Below, in pieces: positions 8,012 through 15,536 of a stretch of DNA of 16,236 bases. The notes below the pieces were generated by a model. The model worked only from the letters and a program-made list of their open reading frames with translations. It did no database searches and had not been told where the DNA came from. Numbering within the stretch: position 1 is the first letter of the stretch; each line of letters starts with the position of its first letter. This stretch comes from Brevundimonas sp. UBA2388 (lineage in GTDB: Bacteria > Pseudomonadota > Alphaproteobacteria > Caulobacterales > Caulobacteraceae). The translations under genes were made by a program, and so were the position numbers. The stretch spans positions 1,167-17,402 of the forward strand of contig DDSO01000120.1 of the NCBI GenBank assembly GCA_002343425.1. Reading direction: 5' to 3'.

Positions 8012-10494
8012 CGAGCCAACGCCAGCCCCCGATGGTTTCCCGTATGATCCGACAAGATGCGTCCGCCCTTCGTTTCGCCAGGGCCCTGAGCCCCAGCCTG
8101 CTGGCCCTTGCCGCCGCCGCAGGACTGGCAGGCCCGGCCATGGCCCAGAGTGCGGCTCCGGCTGCACCGGTGATCCAGCCGGCGCCGGCCCAGGTCGGCC
8201 CTCCGGCTCCCGCCCAGGCCGCGCCGCGGCAGGAAGAGCGGCTGACGATCAACCGCATCCTGGTGCGCGGAAACCAGCGCATCGACCAAACCACGGTCCT
8301 GTCCTATTTGCCGATCCAGCCCGGCGACACGGTCGACGCCGCGGTGCTGGACGTCGCTGTCCGCACCCTGACCCGCACCCAGCTGTTCGCCGACGTCCAG
8401 CTGGGCATCCAGCCGAATGGCGACCTGATCGTCGAGATCGTCGAAAACCCGATCATCAACCAGGTGGTTTTTGAAGGGAACGGCGCGGTCAGCGAGGACA
8501 AGCTGCGCGAAGAGGTCACGCTGAGGCCACGCGGCATCTATACCCGTGCCCGGATCCAGGAAGACGTCGGCAAGATTGTCGAGCTTTACCGCCTGTCGGG
8601 CCGCATCTCGGCCACCGTCACGCCCAAGATCGTCCAGCTCGACCAGAACCGCGTCGATGTGGTTTTCGAGATCAACGAGGGTCCCGAGACCGGCGTGCGC
8701 GCCATCACCTTCCTGGGCAACAGCGCCTATTCGGACAACGACCTGCGCGAGGTCATGGTGACGCAACAGTCGGCTTGGTACCGCCTGTTCTCGACCAATG
8801 ACAACTATGATCCGAACCGGCTGGACTACGATCGCGAGCAGCTGCGGAAATTCTATACCAACCGCGGCTATTACGACTTCCGCGTCCTGTCGGCGATTTC
8901 CGAACTGGCGCCGGACGACAGCTCATTCGCCATCACCCTGACGGTGGATGAGGGCGACCGCTACAATTTCGGGACCGTCGATGTCGTCACCGAGAACGAT
9001 CGCCTGAACCCCGACTTCCTGAAGCTGCTGCTGCCGATCCGGACCGGCGACCTCTACGAGAGCGACAAGATCGAGTCGGCGGTTGACGCCCTGACCTTTG
9101 CGGCCGGTTCGGCGGGCTATGCCTTCGTCGAGATCGAGCCGACCTATCGCGCCAATCCCGAGACCGACACCGTCGATGTCACCTTCAACGTCAAGGAAGG
9201 CCAGCGGGTCTACGTCGACCGGATCAACGTGATCGGCAATACCCGTACGCTCGACAATGTCGTCCGCCGCGAAATGATGCTGACCGAAGGCGACGCCTTC
9301 AACCGCACCCTGCTGGAGCGTTCGCGCAACAATCTGCGGGCCCTTGGCTTCTTCAAGGACGTCACCGTCGAGGAGGCCCGTGGTACGGCGCCCGACCGGT
9401 CGGTGGTCAATGTCACCGTCACGGAACAGCCGACCGGCGAACTCTCGGTGGGCGCGGGCTTCAGCTCGGTCGACTCCTTCGTCGTCAACCTGGGCATCAC
9501 CGAGCGAAACTTCCGCGGCCGCGGCCAGAACGTCGTCGCCCGCGTGGAATGGGGCTCGCTGCGCCAACAGGTCGACTTCCGCTTCACCGAGCCCAAATTC
9601 CTCGGTCGGGACCTGCGCGCCGGCTTCGACGCCTTCCACTCGCGCTACGACCTCAGCGAATATTCCTCGTACGACTACCGGTCGACGGGCGGCGGCCTGC
9701 GCCTGTCCTATCCGTTGAACGGCTACACCCTGCTGAGCACGCGCTACTTCCTGAAGAGCGACGAGATCATTGTCCCGCAGGGCTATTGCAACGGCGCCGG
9801 CAGCCAGGGCGCCAGCGCGCTTTGCGACCAGGTCGGTTCCTTCCTGAACTCCTCGGCGGGCTACACCCTGCTGGTCGATCGCCGGAACGATCCGCTTCGC
9901 CCGACCCGCGGCTGGACCGGCACCCTGCGTCAGGACTTCGCCGGCGTCGGCGGCGACGTGAACTACATCAAGACCGAGGCCGACGTTTCGGCCTATTGGG
10001 GCATCACCCCCGACTGGATCGTCACGGCCACGGCCTCGGTGGGCTATATCGCCGGTTGGGGCGGGGATCCGATCCGGATCAACGACCGCTTCTTCAAGGG
10101 CGGCAACAGCTTCCGCGGCTTCGAGACCGCCGGCATCGGCCCGCGCGACCTGACTCCGGGCACCAACAACGACGCCCTGGGCGGTAATTTCTACGCCATC
10201 GGCACACTCGAGATGACCGTCCCGAACGGCCTGCCGGAGGAATACGGCATCCGCACCTCGGTGTTCACCGACGTCGGCACCCTGGGCGTACTCGATGACC
10301 GCTACACGACGACGACCACCGGCCTGCCGAACGCCAATATCGTCGATGAACTGGCCCTGCGGGCTTCCGCGGGCGTCAGCATTCACTGGCGTTCGCCGAT
10401 GGGTCCGATCCGCTTCGACCTCAGCCAGATCATCGGCCAGGAAGATTACGATAAAACAGAAACGTTCCGCTTCTCGACCTCCACCCAGTTCTAG
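8008..10494 (+). CDS. bamA: Outer membrane protein assembly factor BamA
   Basis: The essential Omp85 subunit of the BAM complex, which folds and inserts beta-barrel proteins into the outer membrane. Length is 828 residues. A signal peptide ends at about residue 46 (PAMA|QS), followed by a proline/alanine-rich linker to about residue 74. Five POTRA domains begin near residues 75, 150, 230, 319 and 402. The barrel runs from about 475 to the C-terminus and ends in phenylalanine (STSTQF), the usual outer-membrane targeting signal. The lid-loop motif FRGF is at 702-705. Cys594 and Cys606 lie within one predicted extracellular loop. The start at 8008 gives an ATGA overlap with rseP; in-frame ATGs at 8032 and 8044 are alternatives, and the latter gives a more typical signal peptide. 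skp follows after 32 bases. Confidence 0.97.
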   Translation: MTSQRQPPMVSRMIRQDASALRFARALSPSLLALAAAAGLAGPAMAQSAAPAAPVIQPAPAQVGPPAPAQAAPRQEERLTINRILVRGNQRIDQTTVLSYLPIQPGDTVDAAVLDVAVRTLTRTQLFADVQLGIQPNGDLIVEIVENPIINQVVFEGNGAVSEDKLREEVTLRPRGIYTRARIQEDVGKIVELYRLSGRISATVTPKIVQLDQNRVDVVFEINEGPETGVRAITFLGNSAYSDNDLREVMVTQQSAWYRLFSTNDNYDPNRLDYDREQLRKFYTNRGYYDFRVLSAISELAPDDSSFAITLTVDEGDRYNFGTVDVVTENDRLNPDFLKLLLPIRTGDLYESDKIESAVDALTFAAGSAGYAFVEIEPTYRANPETDTVDVTFNVKEGQRVYVDRINVIGNTRTLDNVVRREMMLTEGDAFNRTLLERSRNNLRALGFFKDVTVEEARGTAPDRSVVNVTVTEQPTGELSVGAGFSSVDSFVVNLGITERNFRGRGQNVVARVEWGSLRQQVDFRFTEPKFLGRDLRAGFDAFHSRYDLSEYSSYDYRSTGGGLRLSYPLNGYTLLSTRYFLKSDEIIVPQGYCNGAGSQGASALCDQVGSFLNSSAGYTLLVDRRNDPLRPTRGWTGTLRQDFAGVGGDVNYIKTEADVSAYWGITPDWIVTATASVGYIAGWGGDPIRINDRFFKGGNSFRGFETAGIGPRDLTPGTNNDALGGNFYAIGTLEMTVPNGLPEEYGIRTSVFTDVGTLGVLDDRYTTTTTGLPNANIVDELALRASAGVSIHWRSPMGPIRFDLSQIIGQEDYDKTETFRFSTSTQF

Positions 10495-10526
10495 CGCGGG
10501 CGATTTTTCCGCATCAAAGGTTCACG

Positions 10527-11102
10527 ATGAAACTGTTCGCAATCGGCGCTTTCGCCCTCGCGTCACTGGCCGCCGGCTCCGCCGCAGCCCAGGCCCAGGC
10601 CCCGGCCAACCCCGGTCCGGTGATTCCCGGCGTCTGCGTCTTCCACAACGACCGCCTGCTGGCCCAGTCGACCGCCGGACAATCCGTCCAGGCCGGCATG
10701 CAGCGGCTGATCACTGAAGTGCAGGGCGAGCTCGCCCCGTACGGCGCCACCCTGCAGACCGAGGCCCAGGCCCTGCAGCAGGGCGGCCAGGCCGCTGACC
10801 CGGATGGTTCGCGCATGCGCGCCTGGCGGGCGCGCGCCGAAGAAGCTCAACAGCTTGAGCAGCGCCGTCAGGCCGAACTGCAATACACCCAGCAGATGCA
10901 GATCCGGACGATCGCCCAGTCGGCTGACCCGATCCTGGTCGCCGTCTATCAGGAGCGCGGCTGCGGCCTGATGCTGGACCGTTCCGCGGTCTATATCTCC
11001 AACCCGGCCATGGACGTCACCGACATCGTCATCCAGCGCCTGAACACGGCCCTGCCGTCGGTGTCCTTCAACCGTCTCGAAGTGCCGGCCCAACAGCAGT
11101 AA
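10527..11102 (+). CDS. skp: OmpH/Skp-family periplasmic chaperone
   Basis: A periplasmic holdase that carries unfolded outer-membrane proteins to the BAM complex. Length is 191 residues. An N-terminal signal peptide is evident, with cleavage likely near residues 21-25 in the AAAQAQA stretch. A short beta segment (GVCVFHNDRLLAQS) precedes a charged, glutamine-rich helical region typical of the Skp tentacles. The C-terminal strand region LMLDRSAVYISNPAMDVTD is the characteristic alphaproteobacterial OmpH ending. Two cysteines, Cys37 and Cys146, are in the mature protein. AAAGG at 10516-10520, six bases upstream, supports the ATG. The bamA-skp-lpxD order is widely conserved and supports the call more than the sequence alone, since Skp proteins diverge quickly. 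Confidence 0.9.
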   Translation: MKLFAIGAFALASLAAGSAAAQAQAPANPGPVIPGVCVFHNDRLLAQSTAGQSVQAGMQRLITEVQGELAPYGATLQTEAQALQQGGQAADPDGSRMRAWRARAEEAQQLEQRRQAELQYTQQMQIRTIAQSADPILVAVYQERGCGLMLDRSAVYISNPAMDVTDIVIQRLNTALPSVSFNRLEVPAQQQ

Positions 11103-11112
11103 CAAGGCCGCC

Positions 11113-12114
11113 ATGCCCGATCCGCGCTTCTTCGACAGCCTGCCCGCGCTCAGCGTGGCGGAGCTGGCCGAACGGATCGGGGGCGAAGTCCTGCGGGGCG
11201 GAGACCGGAAGGTCTCCGCCGTCGCGCCCCTCGGATCCGCGGAGGCCGGGGACGTCGCCTTTCTGGGTGGCCGCAAATTCCTGACGGCCCTGGCCGAGAC
11301 CCGGGCCGGAGGCGTGATCCTGCCTGCTGCCGGGCTGGAGGCCGCGCCCGAACACACCGCCATAATCGTTTCCGATGAGCCGCAGGCCGCCTGGGCGCGG
11401 GCGTCGATGTTCCTTCACCGGCCTGTCCCACTTCAGGAGGCTGCCCGCGACAGCGTGGCCGAGGATGATACCGTCGTGTTCGAGCCCGGGGTGGTCCTCG
11501 GCGCCGGCGCGCGGATCGGGCGGGGCACGCGCATCGGGGCCAACAGCGTGATCGGTCCCGGCGTCCAGATCGGCCGCGACTGCGTCATCGGCTCCAATGT
11601 CAGCGTCTGTTTCGCCCTGATCGGTGACCGTGTCCGCCTTTTGTCGGGCGTTCGCATCGGCGAGGCCGGGTTCGGAGCGGCGCAGTCGAAGGCCGGTCCG
11701 GTCGATGTGCCCCAGTTGGGCCGGGTGATCCTGCAGGACGGCGTGACGGTCGGCGCCAACTCCTGCATCGACCGCGGGGCCTACGATGACACGGTCGTCG
11801 GCGAGAACACAAAGATCGATAATCTGGTCATGATCGCCCACAACTGCGTCATCGGCCGGAATTGTCTCATGGCCGCCCATACCGGCATTTCGGGCTCCTG
11901 CATTGTCGGCGACAACGTCATATTCGGCGGCCAGGCGGGGATCGGCGACCATATCCGCATCGGCGAGGGCGCCCGCGTGGCGGGTGGCGCCGGCGTTCTG
12001 TCCGATATTCCGGCCGGCGAGACCTGGTCGGGCTATCCGGCCAAACCGATCCGACAGTCCTTGCGCGAAGCGGTCTGGCTCGCCAAACAGGCGTCAGGAA
12101 AGGCGCGTTCGTAG
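11113..12114 (+). CDS. lpxD: UDP-3-O-acylglucosamine N-acyltransferase LpxD
   Basis: Transfers a 3-hydroxyacyl chain from ACP to the 2-amino group of the UDP-sugar, the third step of lipid A synthesis. Length is 333 residues. An N-terminal uridine-binding domain of about 100 residues contains AEAGDVAFLGGRKF. A left-handed beta-helix of hexapeptide repeats follows (IGRGTRIGANSVIGPGVQIG), and a short helical tail ends the protein. The catalytic histidine is His243 (MIAHNCVIG) and the second conserved histidine is His280 (IGDHIRIG), both offset by four from E. coli His239 and His276. The start ATG has AAGG at 11104-11107, five bases away, and lies 10 bases after skp. fabZ follows after 26 bases. 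Confidence 0.97.
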   Translation: MPDPRFFDSLPALSVAELAERIGGEVLRGGDRKVSAVAPLGSAEAGDVAFLGGRKFLTALAETRAGGVILPAAGLEAAPEHTAIIVSDEPQAAWARASMFLHRPVPLQEAARDSVAEDDTVVFEPGVVLGAGARIGRGTRIGANSVIGPGVQIGRDCVIGSNVSVCFALIGDRVRLLSGVRIGEAGFGAAQSKAGPVDVPQLGRVILQDGVTVGANSCIDRGAYDDTVVGENTKIDNLVMIAHNCVIGRNCLMAAHTGISGSCIVGDNVIFGGQAGIGDHIRIGEGARVAGGAGVLSDIPAGETWSGYPAKPIRQSLREAVWLAKQASGKARS

Positions 12115-12125
12115 GCGCCGTCGGC

Positions 12126-12133
12126 GAGGAAGG
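12126..12133 (+). promoter_or_regulatory. Ribosome binding site fixing the fabZ start
   Basis: GAGGAAGG lies seven bases before the ATG at 12141. The fabZ reading frame stays open far upstream inside lpxD, so this strong Shine-Dalgarno sequence, plus the family N-terminus that follows, decides the start. Confidence 0.75.
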
Positions 12134-12140
12134 CCGCAGG

Positions 12141-12608
12141 ATGAGCGACGACGGCAAGATCGACTACGCCGAGGTGATGCGCAGGCTGCCGCACCGCTAT
12201 CCCTTCCTGCTGGTCGACAAGGCCGAGGATTTCGTTCCGAACACCTCGATCACCGGCATCAAGAACGTCACCCACAACGAGCCCTATTTCCCGGGGCATT
12301 TCCCGATTGATCCCGTCATGCCCGGCGTGATGATCATCGAGGCCATGGCCCAGACGGGCGCCCTGCTGATGTCCAAGTCGATGGACGTTACGGTCGAGGG
12401 CAAGATCATCATGTTCATGTCCATTGACGGCGTCCGCTTCCGCAAGCCGGCCCGGCCCGGCGACCAGCTCAAGATGAAGGTGTCGGTGACGAAGATCCGC
12501 GGTGACATCTTCAAATTCCGAGGCGAGACCTTCATCGACGATAAGTTGGCGTCCGAGGCCGATTTCGCGGCCATGATGGTCACCGTCGACAAGTCGGCCG
12601 CGTCGTGA
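12141..12608 (+). CDS. fabZ: 3-hydroxyacyl-[ACP] dehydratase FabZ
   Basis: Dehydrates 3-hydroxyacyl-ACP to trans-2-enoyl-ACP in the type II fatty acid elongation cycle. With this start it has 155 residues and a single hotdog domain. The family motifs are RRLPHRYPFLLVDK near residues 14-27, the catalytic His53 in PYFPGHFP, and the catalytic Glu67 in MIIEAMAQTGALL. The H-to-E spacing of 14 equals that of E. coli FabZ. The gene sits between lpxD and lpxA, the standard arrangement. FabZ and LpxA draw on the same 3-hydroxyacyl-ACP pool, so co-expression may help balance phospholipid and lipid A synthesis; that is family knowledge. Its TGA overlaps the lpxA GTG by four bases (GTGA). Confidence 0.97.
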   Translation: MSDDGKIDYAEVMRRLPHRYPFLLVDKAEDFVPNTSITGIKNVTHNEPYFPGHFPIDPVMPGVMIIEAMAQTGALLMSKSMDVTVEGKIIMFMSIDGVRFRKPARPGDQLKMKVSVTKIRGDIFKFRGETFIDDKLASEADFAAMMVTVDKSAAS

Positions 12609-13393
12609 GCCGGATTCACCCGACAGCCCTGGTCGACAGCGGCGCCGTACTGGCCGACGGCGTCGAGGTTGGGCCGTGGTGCGTCGTCGGGCCGGGCGTG
12701 TCCCTGGCCGAGGACGTCCGGCTGGTCAGCCACGTCGTGGTCCAGCAGGACACAGCGATCGGGGCGCGCACCATCGTTCACCCCTTCTCGGTGATCGGAG
12801 GCGATCCGCAGCACGGTGGGTACAAGGGCGAACCGGTGCGCCTGGAGATCGGGTGCGACAACGTCATTCGCGAGCACTGCACCTTCAACCGCGGTACGCC
12901 TGGCGACCGCCAGCTGACGACAATCGGCGACAACTGCCTGTTCATGACCGGCGCCCATGTCGGTCACGATGCGGTCGTCGGCGATCACGTTACCTTCGCC
13001 AACCATGCCACGCTCGGTGGACATTCGCGGGTCGGGAGCCGGGTCTTCCTCGGCGGGCTTTGCGCGGTGCACCAGTTTGGTCGGGTCGGGCAGGGCGCCA
13101 TCGTCGGCGGGCTTGCGGCCGTGACGCGCGACGTCATCCCCTATGGCTCTGCCTGGGGCAATCACGCGCGGCTGCACGGGCTCAACCTGATCGGCCTGAA
13201 GCGCAAGGGCTACGACAAGACCGCCATCCGCCGTCTGCTCGCTGCCTATCGCGAGCTGTTCGAGGGCGGCGGGACCTTCGCCGACCGCCTGGACGCGGTG
13301 GAGGCCGGCTATGCCGATCTGCCGGAGATCATGGAGATCGTCGCCTTCATACGAGAGGACGGCAAACGTCCCCTTTGCCTGCCGGGCGAATGA
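12605..13393 (+). CDS. lpxA: UDP-N-acetylglucosamine O-acyltransferase LpxA (GTG start)
   Basis: Transfers a 3-hydroxyacyl chain from ACP to position 3 of the UDP-sugar, the first step of lipid A synthesis. Length is 262 residues. The hexapeptide beta-helix starts at once (HPTALVDSGAVLADG). Central landmarks are IGGDPQHGGYKGEP and REHCTFNRGT. The catalytic His121 is in VGHDAVVGD, with His118 nearby; these align with E. coli His125 and His122. Gly169 in VGGLAAV aligns with E. coli Gly173, the acyl-length ruler position. C-terminal helices begin near LIGLKRKGYDK. The GTG at 12605 is chosen because the family N-terminus follows directly and it makes a GTGA overlap with fabZ; no clear Shine-Dalgarno is seen, so coupling with fabZ is likely. 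The stop overlaps lpxI by four bases. Confidence 0.97.
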   Translation: MSRIHPTALVDSGAVLADGVEVGPWCVVGPGVSLAEDVRLVSHVVVQQDTAIGARTIVHPFSVIGGDPQHGGYKGEPVRLEIGCDNVIREHCTFNRGTPGDRQLTTIGDNCLFMTGAHVGHDAVVGDHVTFANHATLGGHSRVGSRVFLGGLCAVHQFGRVGQGAIVGGLAAVTRDVIPYGSAWGNHARLHGLNLIGLKRKGYDKTAIRRLLAAYRELFEGGGTFADRLDAVEAGYADLPEIMEIVAFIREDGKRPLCLPGE

Positions 13394-14232
13394 GCAAGCT
13401 CGGCCTTATCGCCGGGGGCGGGGCTCTGCCGGTATCGGTGGCGGCGCGCTGCGAGGCCGAAGGCCGGCCGGTGTTCGTAGTTCGGCTGGCCGGCTTCGCT
13501 GACGTGCATCTGGCGCGCTATCCGGGCATCGAGGCCGGCATGGCCGAGTTCGGCAAGATCCTGTCGGCGCTGAAGAAGGCGGGCTGCACCGGCGTCTGTT
13601 TCGCGGGAACGGTCAGCCGCCCGGACTTCAAGACGCTGAAACCGGACCTGAAGGGCGCGGCCCTGCTGCCCGGGATCATCGCGGCGGCGACCAAGGGCGA
13701 TGACGCCCTGCTACGCAAGATCCTGTCGGTGTTCGAGGCTGAGGGCTACGTTATCGAGGGGGCCGACGACATTCTGGGCGGTGAGACCCTGCCAGTCGGG
13801 GCGCTGGGATCGGTTCAGCCGACCCAGGCGCAGCTGTCAGATCTGAGGAAGGCGCTGTACGTCGCTGAAAAGGCCGGTGAACTCGACATCGGCCAAGGGG
13901 CGGTCGTCTGCGACGGCCTCGTGCTGGCGGTCGAGGCCCAGGAGGGTACGGACGCCATGCTGGCGCGGGTCGCGGGCCTGCCCGCTGATCTGCGTGGCTC
14001 GGCGACCGACCGCAAGGGCGTGCTCGGCAAGGCGCCCAAGCCGATCCAGGACCTGCGGGTGGACATGCCGGTGATCGGCGCCCGAACCATCGAGATGGCC
14101 GCCGCGGCGGGGCTGGCCGGGGTCGGCGGCGTGGCCGGAAAGCTGATCCTGATCGATCAGGCCGGGCTGATCGAGGCCGCCGACCGGCTGGGCCTGTTCG
14201 TCTGGGGTGAGGCGCCGGGGAGCGCGCGATGA
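13390..14232 (+). CDS. lpxI: UDP-2,3-diacylglucosamine pyrophosphatase LpxI
   Basis: Hydrolyses the UDP-diacyl-sugar to lipid X and UMP, the step that E. coli performs with the unrelated LpxH. LpxI was first characterised in Caulobacter crescentus. With this start it has 280 residues. The N-terminal domain begins KLGLIAGGGALPVSVA. A linker region holds AGTVSRPDFKTLKPDLKG, and the C-terminal domain contains GAVVCDGLVLAVEAQEGTDA and DRKGVLGKAPKPIQDLRVD. The aspartate of VDMPVIG falls at residue 225, the number reported for the essential Asp225 of the Caulobacter enzyme. The ATG at 13390 overlaps the lpxA stop (ATGA), and its own stop overlaps the lpxB start likewise. The reading frame remains open upstream within lpxA, but family similarity begins only here. 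Confidence 0.96.
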   Translation: MSKLGLIAGGGALPVSVAARCEAEGRPVFVVRLAGFADVHLARYPGIEAGMAEFGKILSALKKAGCTGVCFAGTVSRPDFKTLKPDLKGAALLPGIIAAATKGDDALLRKILSVFEAEGYVIEGADDILGGETLPVGALGSVQPTQAQLSDLRKALYVAEKAGELDIGQGAVVCDGLVLAVEAQEGTDAMLARVAGLPADLRGSATDRKGVLGKAPKPIQDLRVDMPVIGARTIEMAAAAGLAGVGGVAGKLILIDQAGLIEAADRLGLFVWGEAPGSAR

Positions 14233-15398
14233 GCCGGCCGCTGAAGATCATGCTGGTCGCCGCCGAGGCCTCGGGCGATGCACTGGGCGCGGGTCTGGCC
14301 GGAGCGCTCAAGGTGCGGCTGGGGGCGGAGGTGACCTTTGTCGGGGTCGGTGGGCCGCGGATGGCGGAGCAGGGCGTCCGGAGCCCCTTCGATATCGCCG
14401 AGCTCTCCATTCACGGCTGGCTGGAAGGCCTGAAGGCCTACGGGATCGTCAAGCGCAGGGTCGCCGACACGGTGGCGCTGGGCATGGCGGAGAGGCCCGA
14501 CGCCGTGGTGCTGATCGACAGCTGGGGATTCACCATCCGGGTGGCCAAGGCCCTGAGGGCGGCCCTGCCGGGCGTGCCGCTGATCAAATATGTCGGGCCG
14601 CAGGTCTGGGCCTCGCGGCCGGGACGGGCGAAGACCCTTGCGGCGGCGGTCGATCACCTTCTGGCCCTCTACGCCTTTGACGCGCCGTGGTTCGAGCGTG
14701 AAGGCCTTGCGACGACGGTCGTCGGATCCCAGGCGCTGCACGTCGACATGAGCAGCGCCGATCCGGCCGCCTTCCGCGCGGAGCGGGGGATCGCGGCAGG
14801 GGCGCCCCTGCTGGTCGTCCTGCCCGGCAGCCGACCGTCTGAAATCCGTCTGATGACGCCCGTCTATGAGGCCGCTATCGCCCGGCTGAAGGCCGCCGAT
14901 CCGACGCTGGAGATCGCCGTGGTCGCCGCCGGGACCGTCGCGGCGGATGTTACGGCGCGGGTCGCGACCTGGCCATTCCGGGCACATGTGGTCGGCGAGA
15001 ACCACAAATACGCCGCCATGCGCGCGGCCACCGTGGCCCTGGCAACCAGCGGCACGGTCTCGACCGAGCTGGCGCTGGCAGGGGCACCGACGGTGATCGC
15101 CTACCGTTTCCAGCCGCTCAGCTATGCGATCATGAAGCCGTTCTTCACGGGGAAATACGCCACCCTGTTCAACCATGCCGCAGGCGAGGAGATCGCTCGC
15201 GAGCTGATCCAGAACGACGCCACCCCCGAGATGGTCGCGGCCGAAGTGGGGCGTCTGCTGGCTGACCCGGATGCGCGGCGGGCGCAGGCCCAACGGCAGA
15301 CGGCGGCGCTGGATCTGATGGGCCGCGAGGGGCGCGACCCGTCGGAGATCGCGGCGGACGCGGTGCTGCGCGTGATCGCGGGAAAAGCCGGGCAGTAG
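14229..15398 (+). CDS. lpxB: Lipid-A-disaccharide synthase LpxB
   Basis: A family 19 glycosyltransferase, peripheral on the inner membrane, that joins lipid X to UDP-diacylglucosamine to form the lipid A disaccharide. Length is 389 residues. The N-terminal motif reads AEASGDALGAG, where most homologues have GEASGD. FVGVGGPRM and IHGWLEGL follow. IDSWGF stands where E. coli has IDAPDF, keeping the catalytic-region aspartate (Asp97). PQVWASRPGR, LPGSRPSE with Arg202, SGTVSTELALAG and Asn315 in LFNHAAGEE are the donor-side landmarks. GGGGAG at 14217-14222 supports the ATG, which overlaps lpxI by four bases. It is the last lipid A gene of the run; lpxC, lpxK and the late acyltransferases are not in the window. 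Confidence 0.96.
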   Translation: MSRPLKIMLVAAEASGDALGAGLAGALKVRLGAEVTFVGVGGPRMAEQGVRSPFDIAELSIHGWLEGLKAYGIVKRRVADTVALGMAERPDAVVLIDSWGFTIRVAKALRAALPGVPLIKYVGPQVWASRPGRAKTLAAAVDHLLALYAFDAPWFEREGLATTVVGSQALHVDMSSADPAAFRAERGIAAGAPLLVVLPGSRPSEIRLMTPVYEAAIARLKAADPTLEIAVVAAGTVAADVTARVATWPFRAHVVGENHKYAAMRAATVALATSGTVSTELALAGAPTVIAYRFQPLSYAIMKPFFTGKYATLFNHAAGEEIARELIQNDATPEMVAAEVGRLLADPDARRAQAQRQTAALDLMGREGRDPSEIAADAVLRVIAGKAGQ

Positions 15399-15536
15399 CC
15401 GGTCCGCCAGGGACGCATTCGCCAAGGATCGCGCTGTCGGTGCTATTCAGGGAATGATCACAACTTGCTCATGCCGCTCAGCAGCGCGGGAGCCTATCGG
15501 GACGTTCATCTCGAACCTGAGCAGGCTGGCACGACC

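Noticed and set aside
8923..10386. 487-codon minus-strand open frame opposite bamA (and a 473-codon one at 6746-8167 opposite rseP)
   Set aside because: Same antisense artefact; repetitive low-complexity composition, no motifs, no ribosome binding site worth noting.
10495..10526. Separate promoter between bamA and skp
   Set aside because: The gap is 32 bases with a T5 run and a Shine-Dalgarno sequence but no recognisable -35/-10 pair.
11862..12140. N-terminal extension of fabZ inside lpxD
   Set aside because: It translates lpxD out of frame; strong Shine-Dalgarno at 12126-12133 and the family N-terminus fix the start at 12141.
12676..13389. N-terminal extension of lpxI inside lpxA
   Set aside because: Out-of-frame lpxA sequence; LpxI similarity begins at ATG 13390, which also gives Asp225 the number of the Caulobacter enzyme.
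15465..15536. Upstream TTG/ATG starts for the membrane protein
   Set aside because: They add 22-24 residues unlike a membrane protein N-terminus, with no better ribosome binding site; kept only as an alternative.
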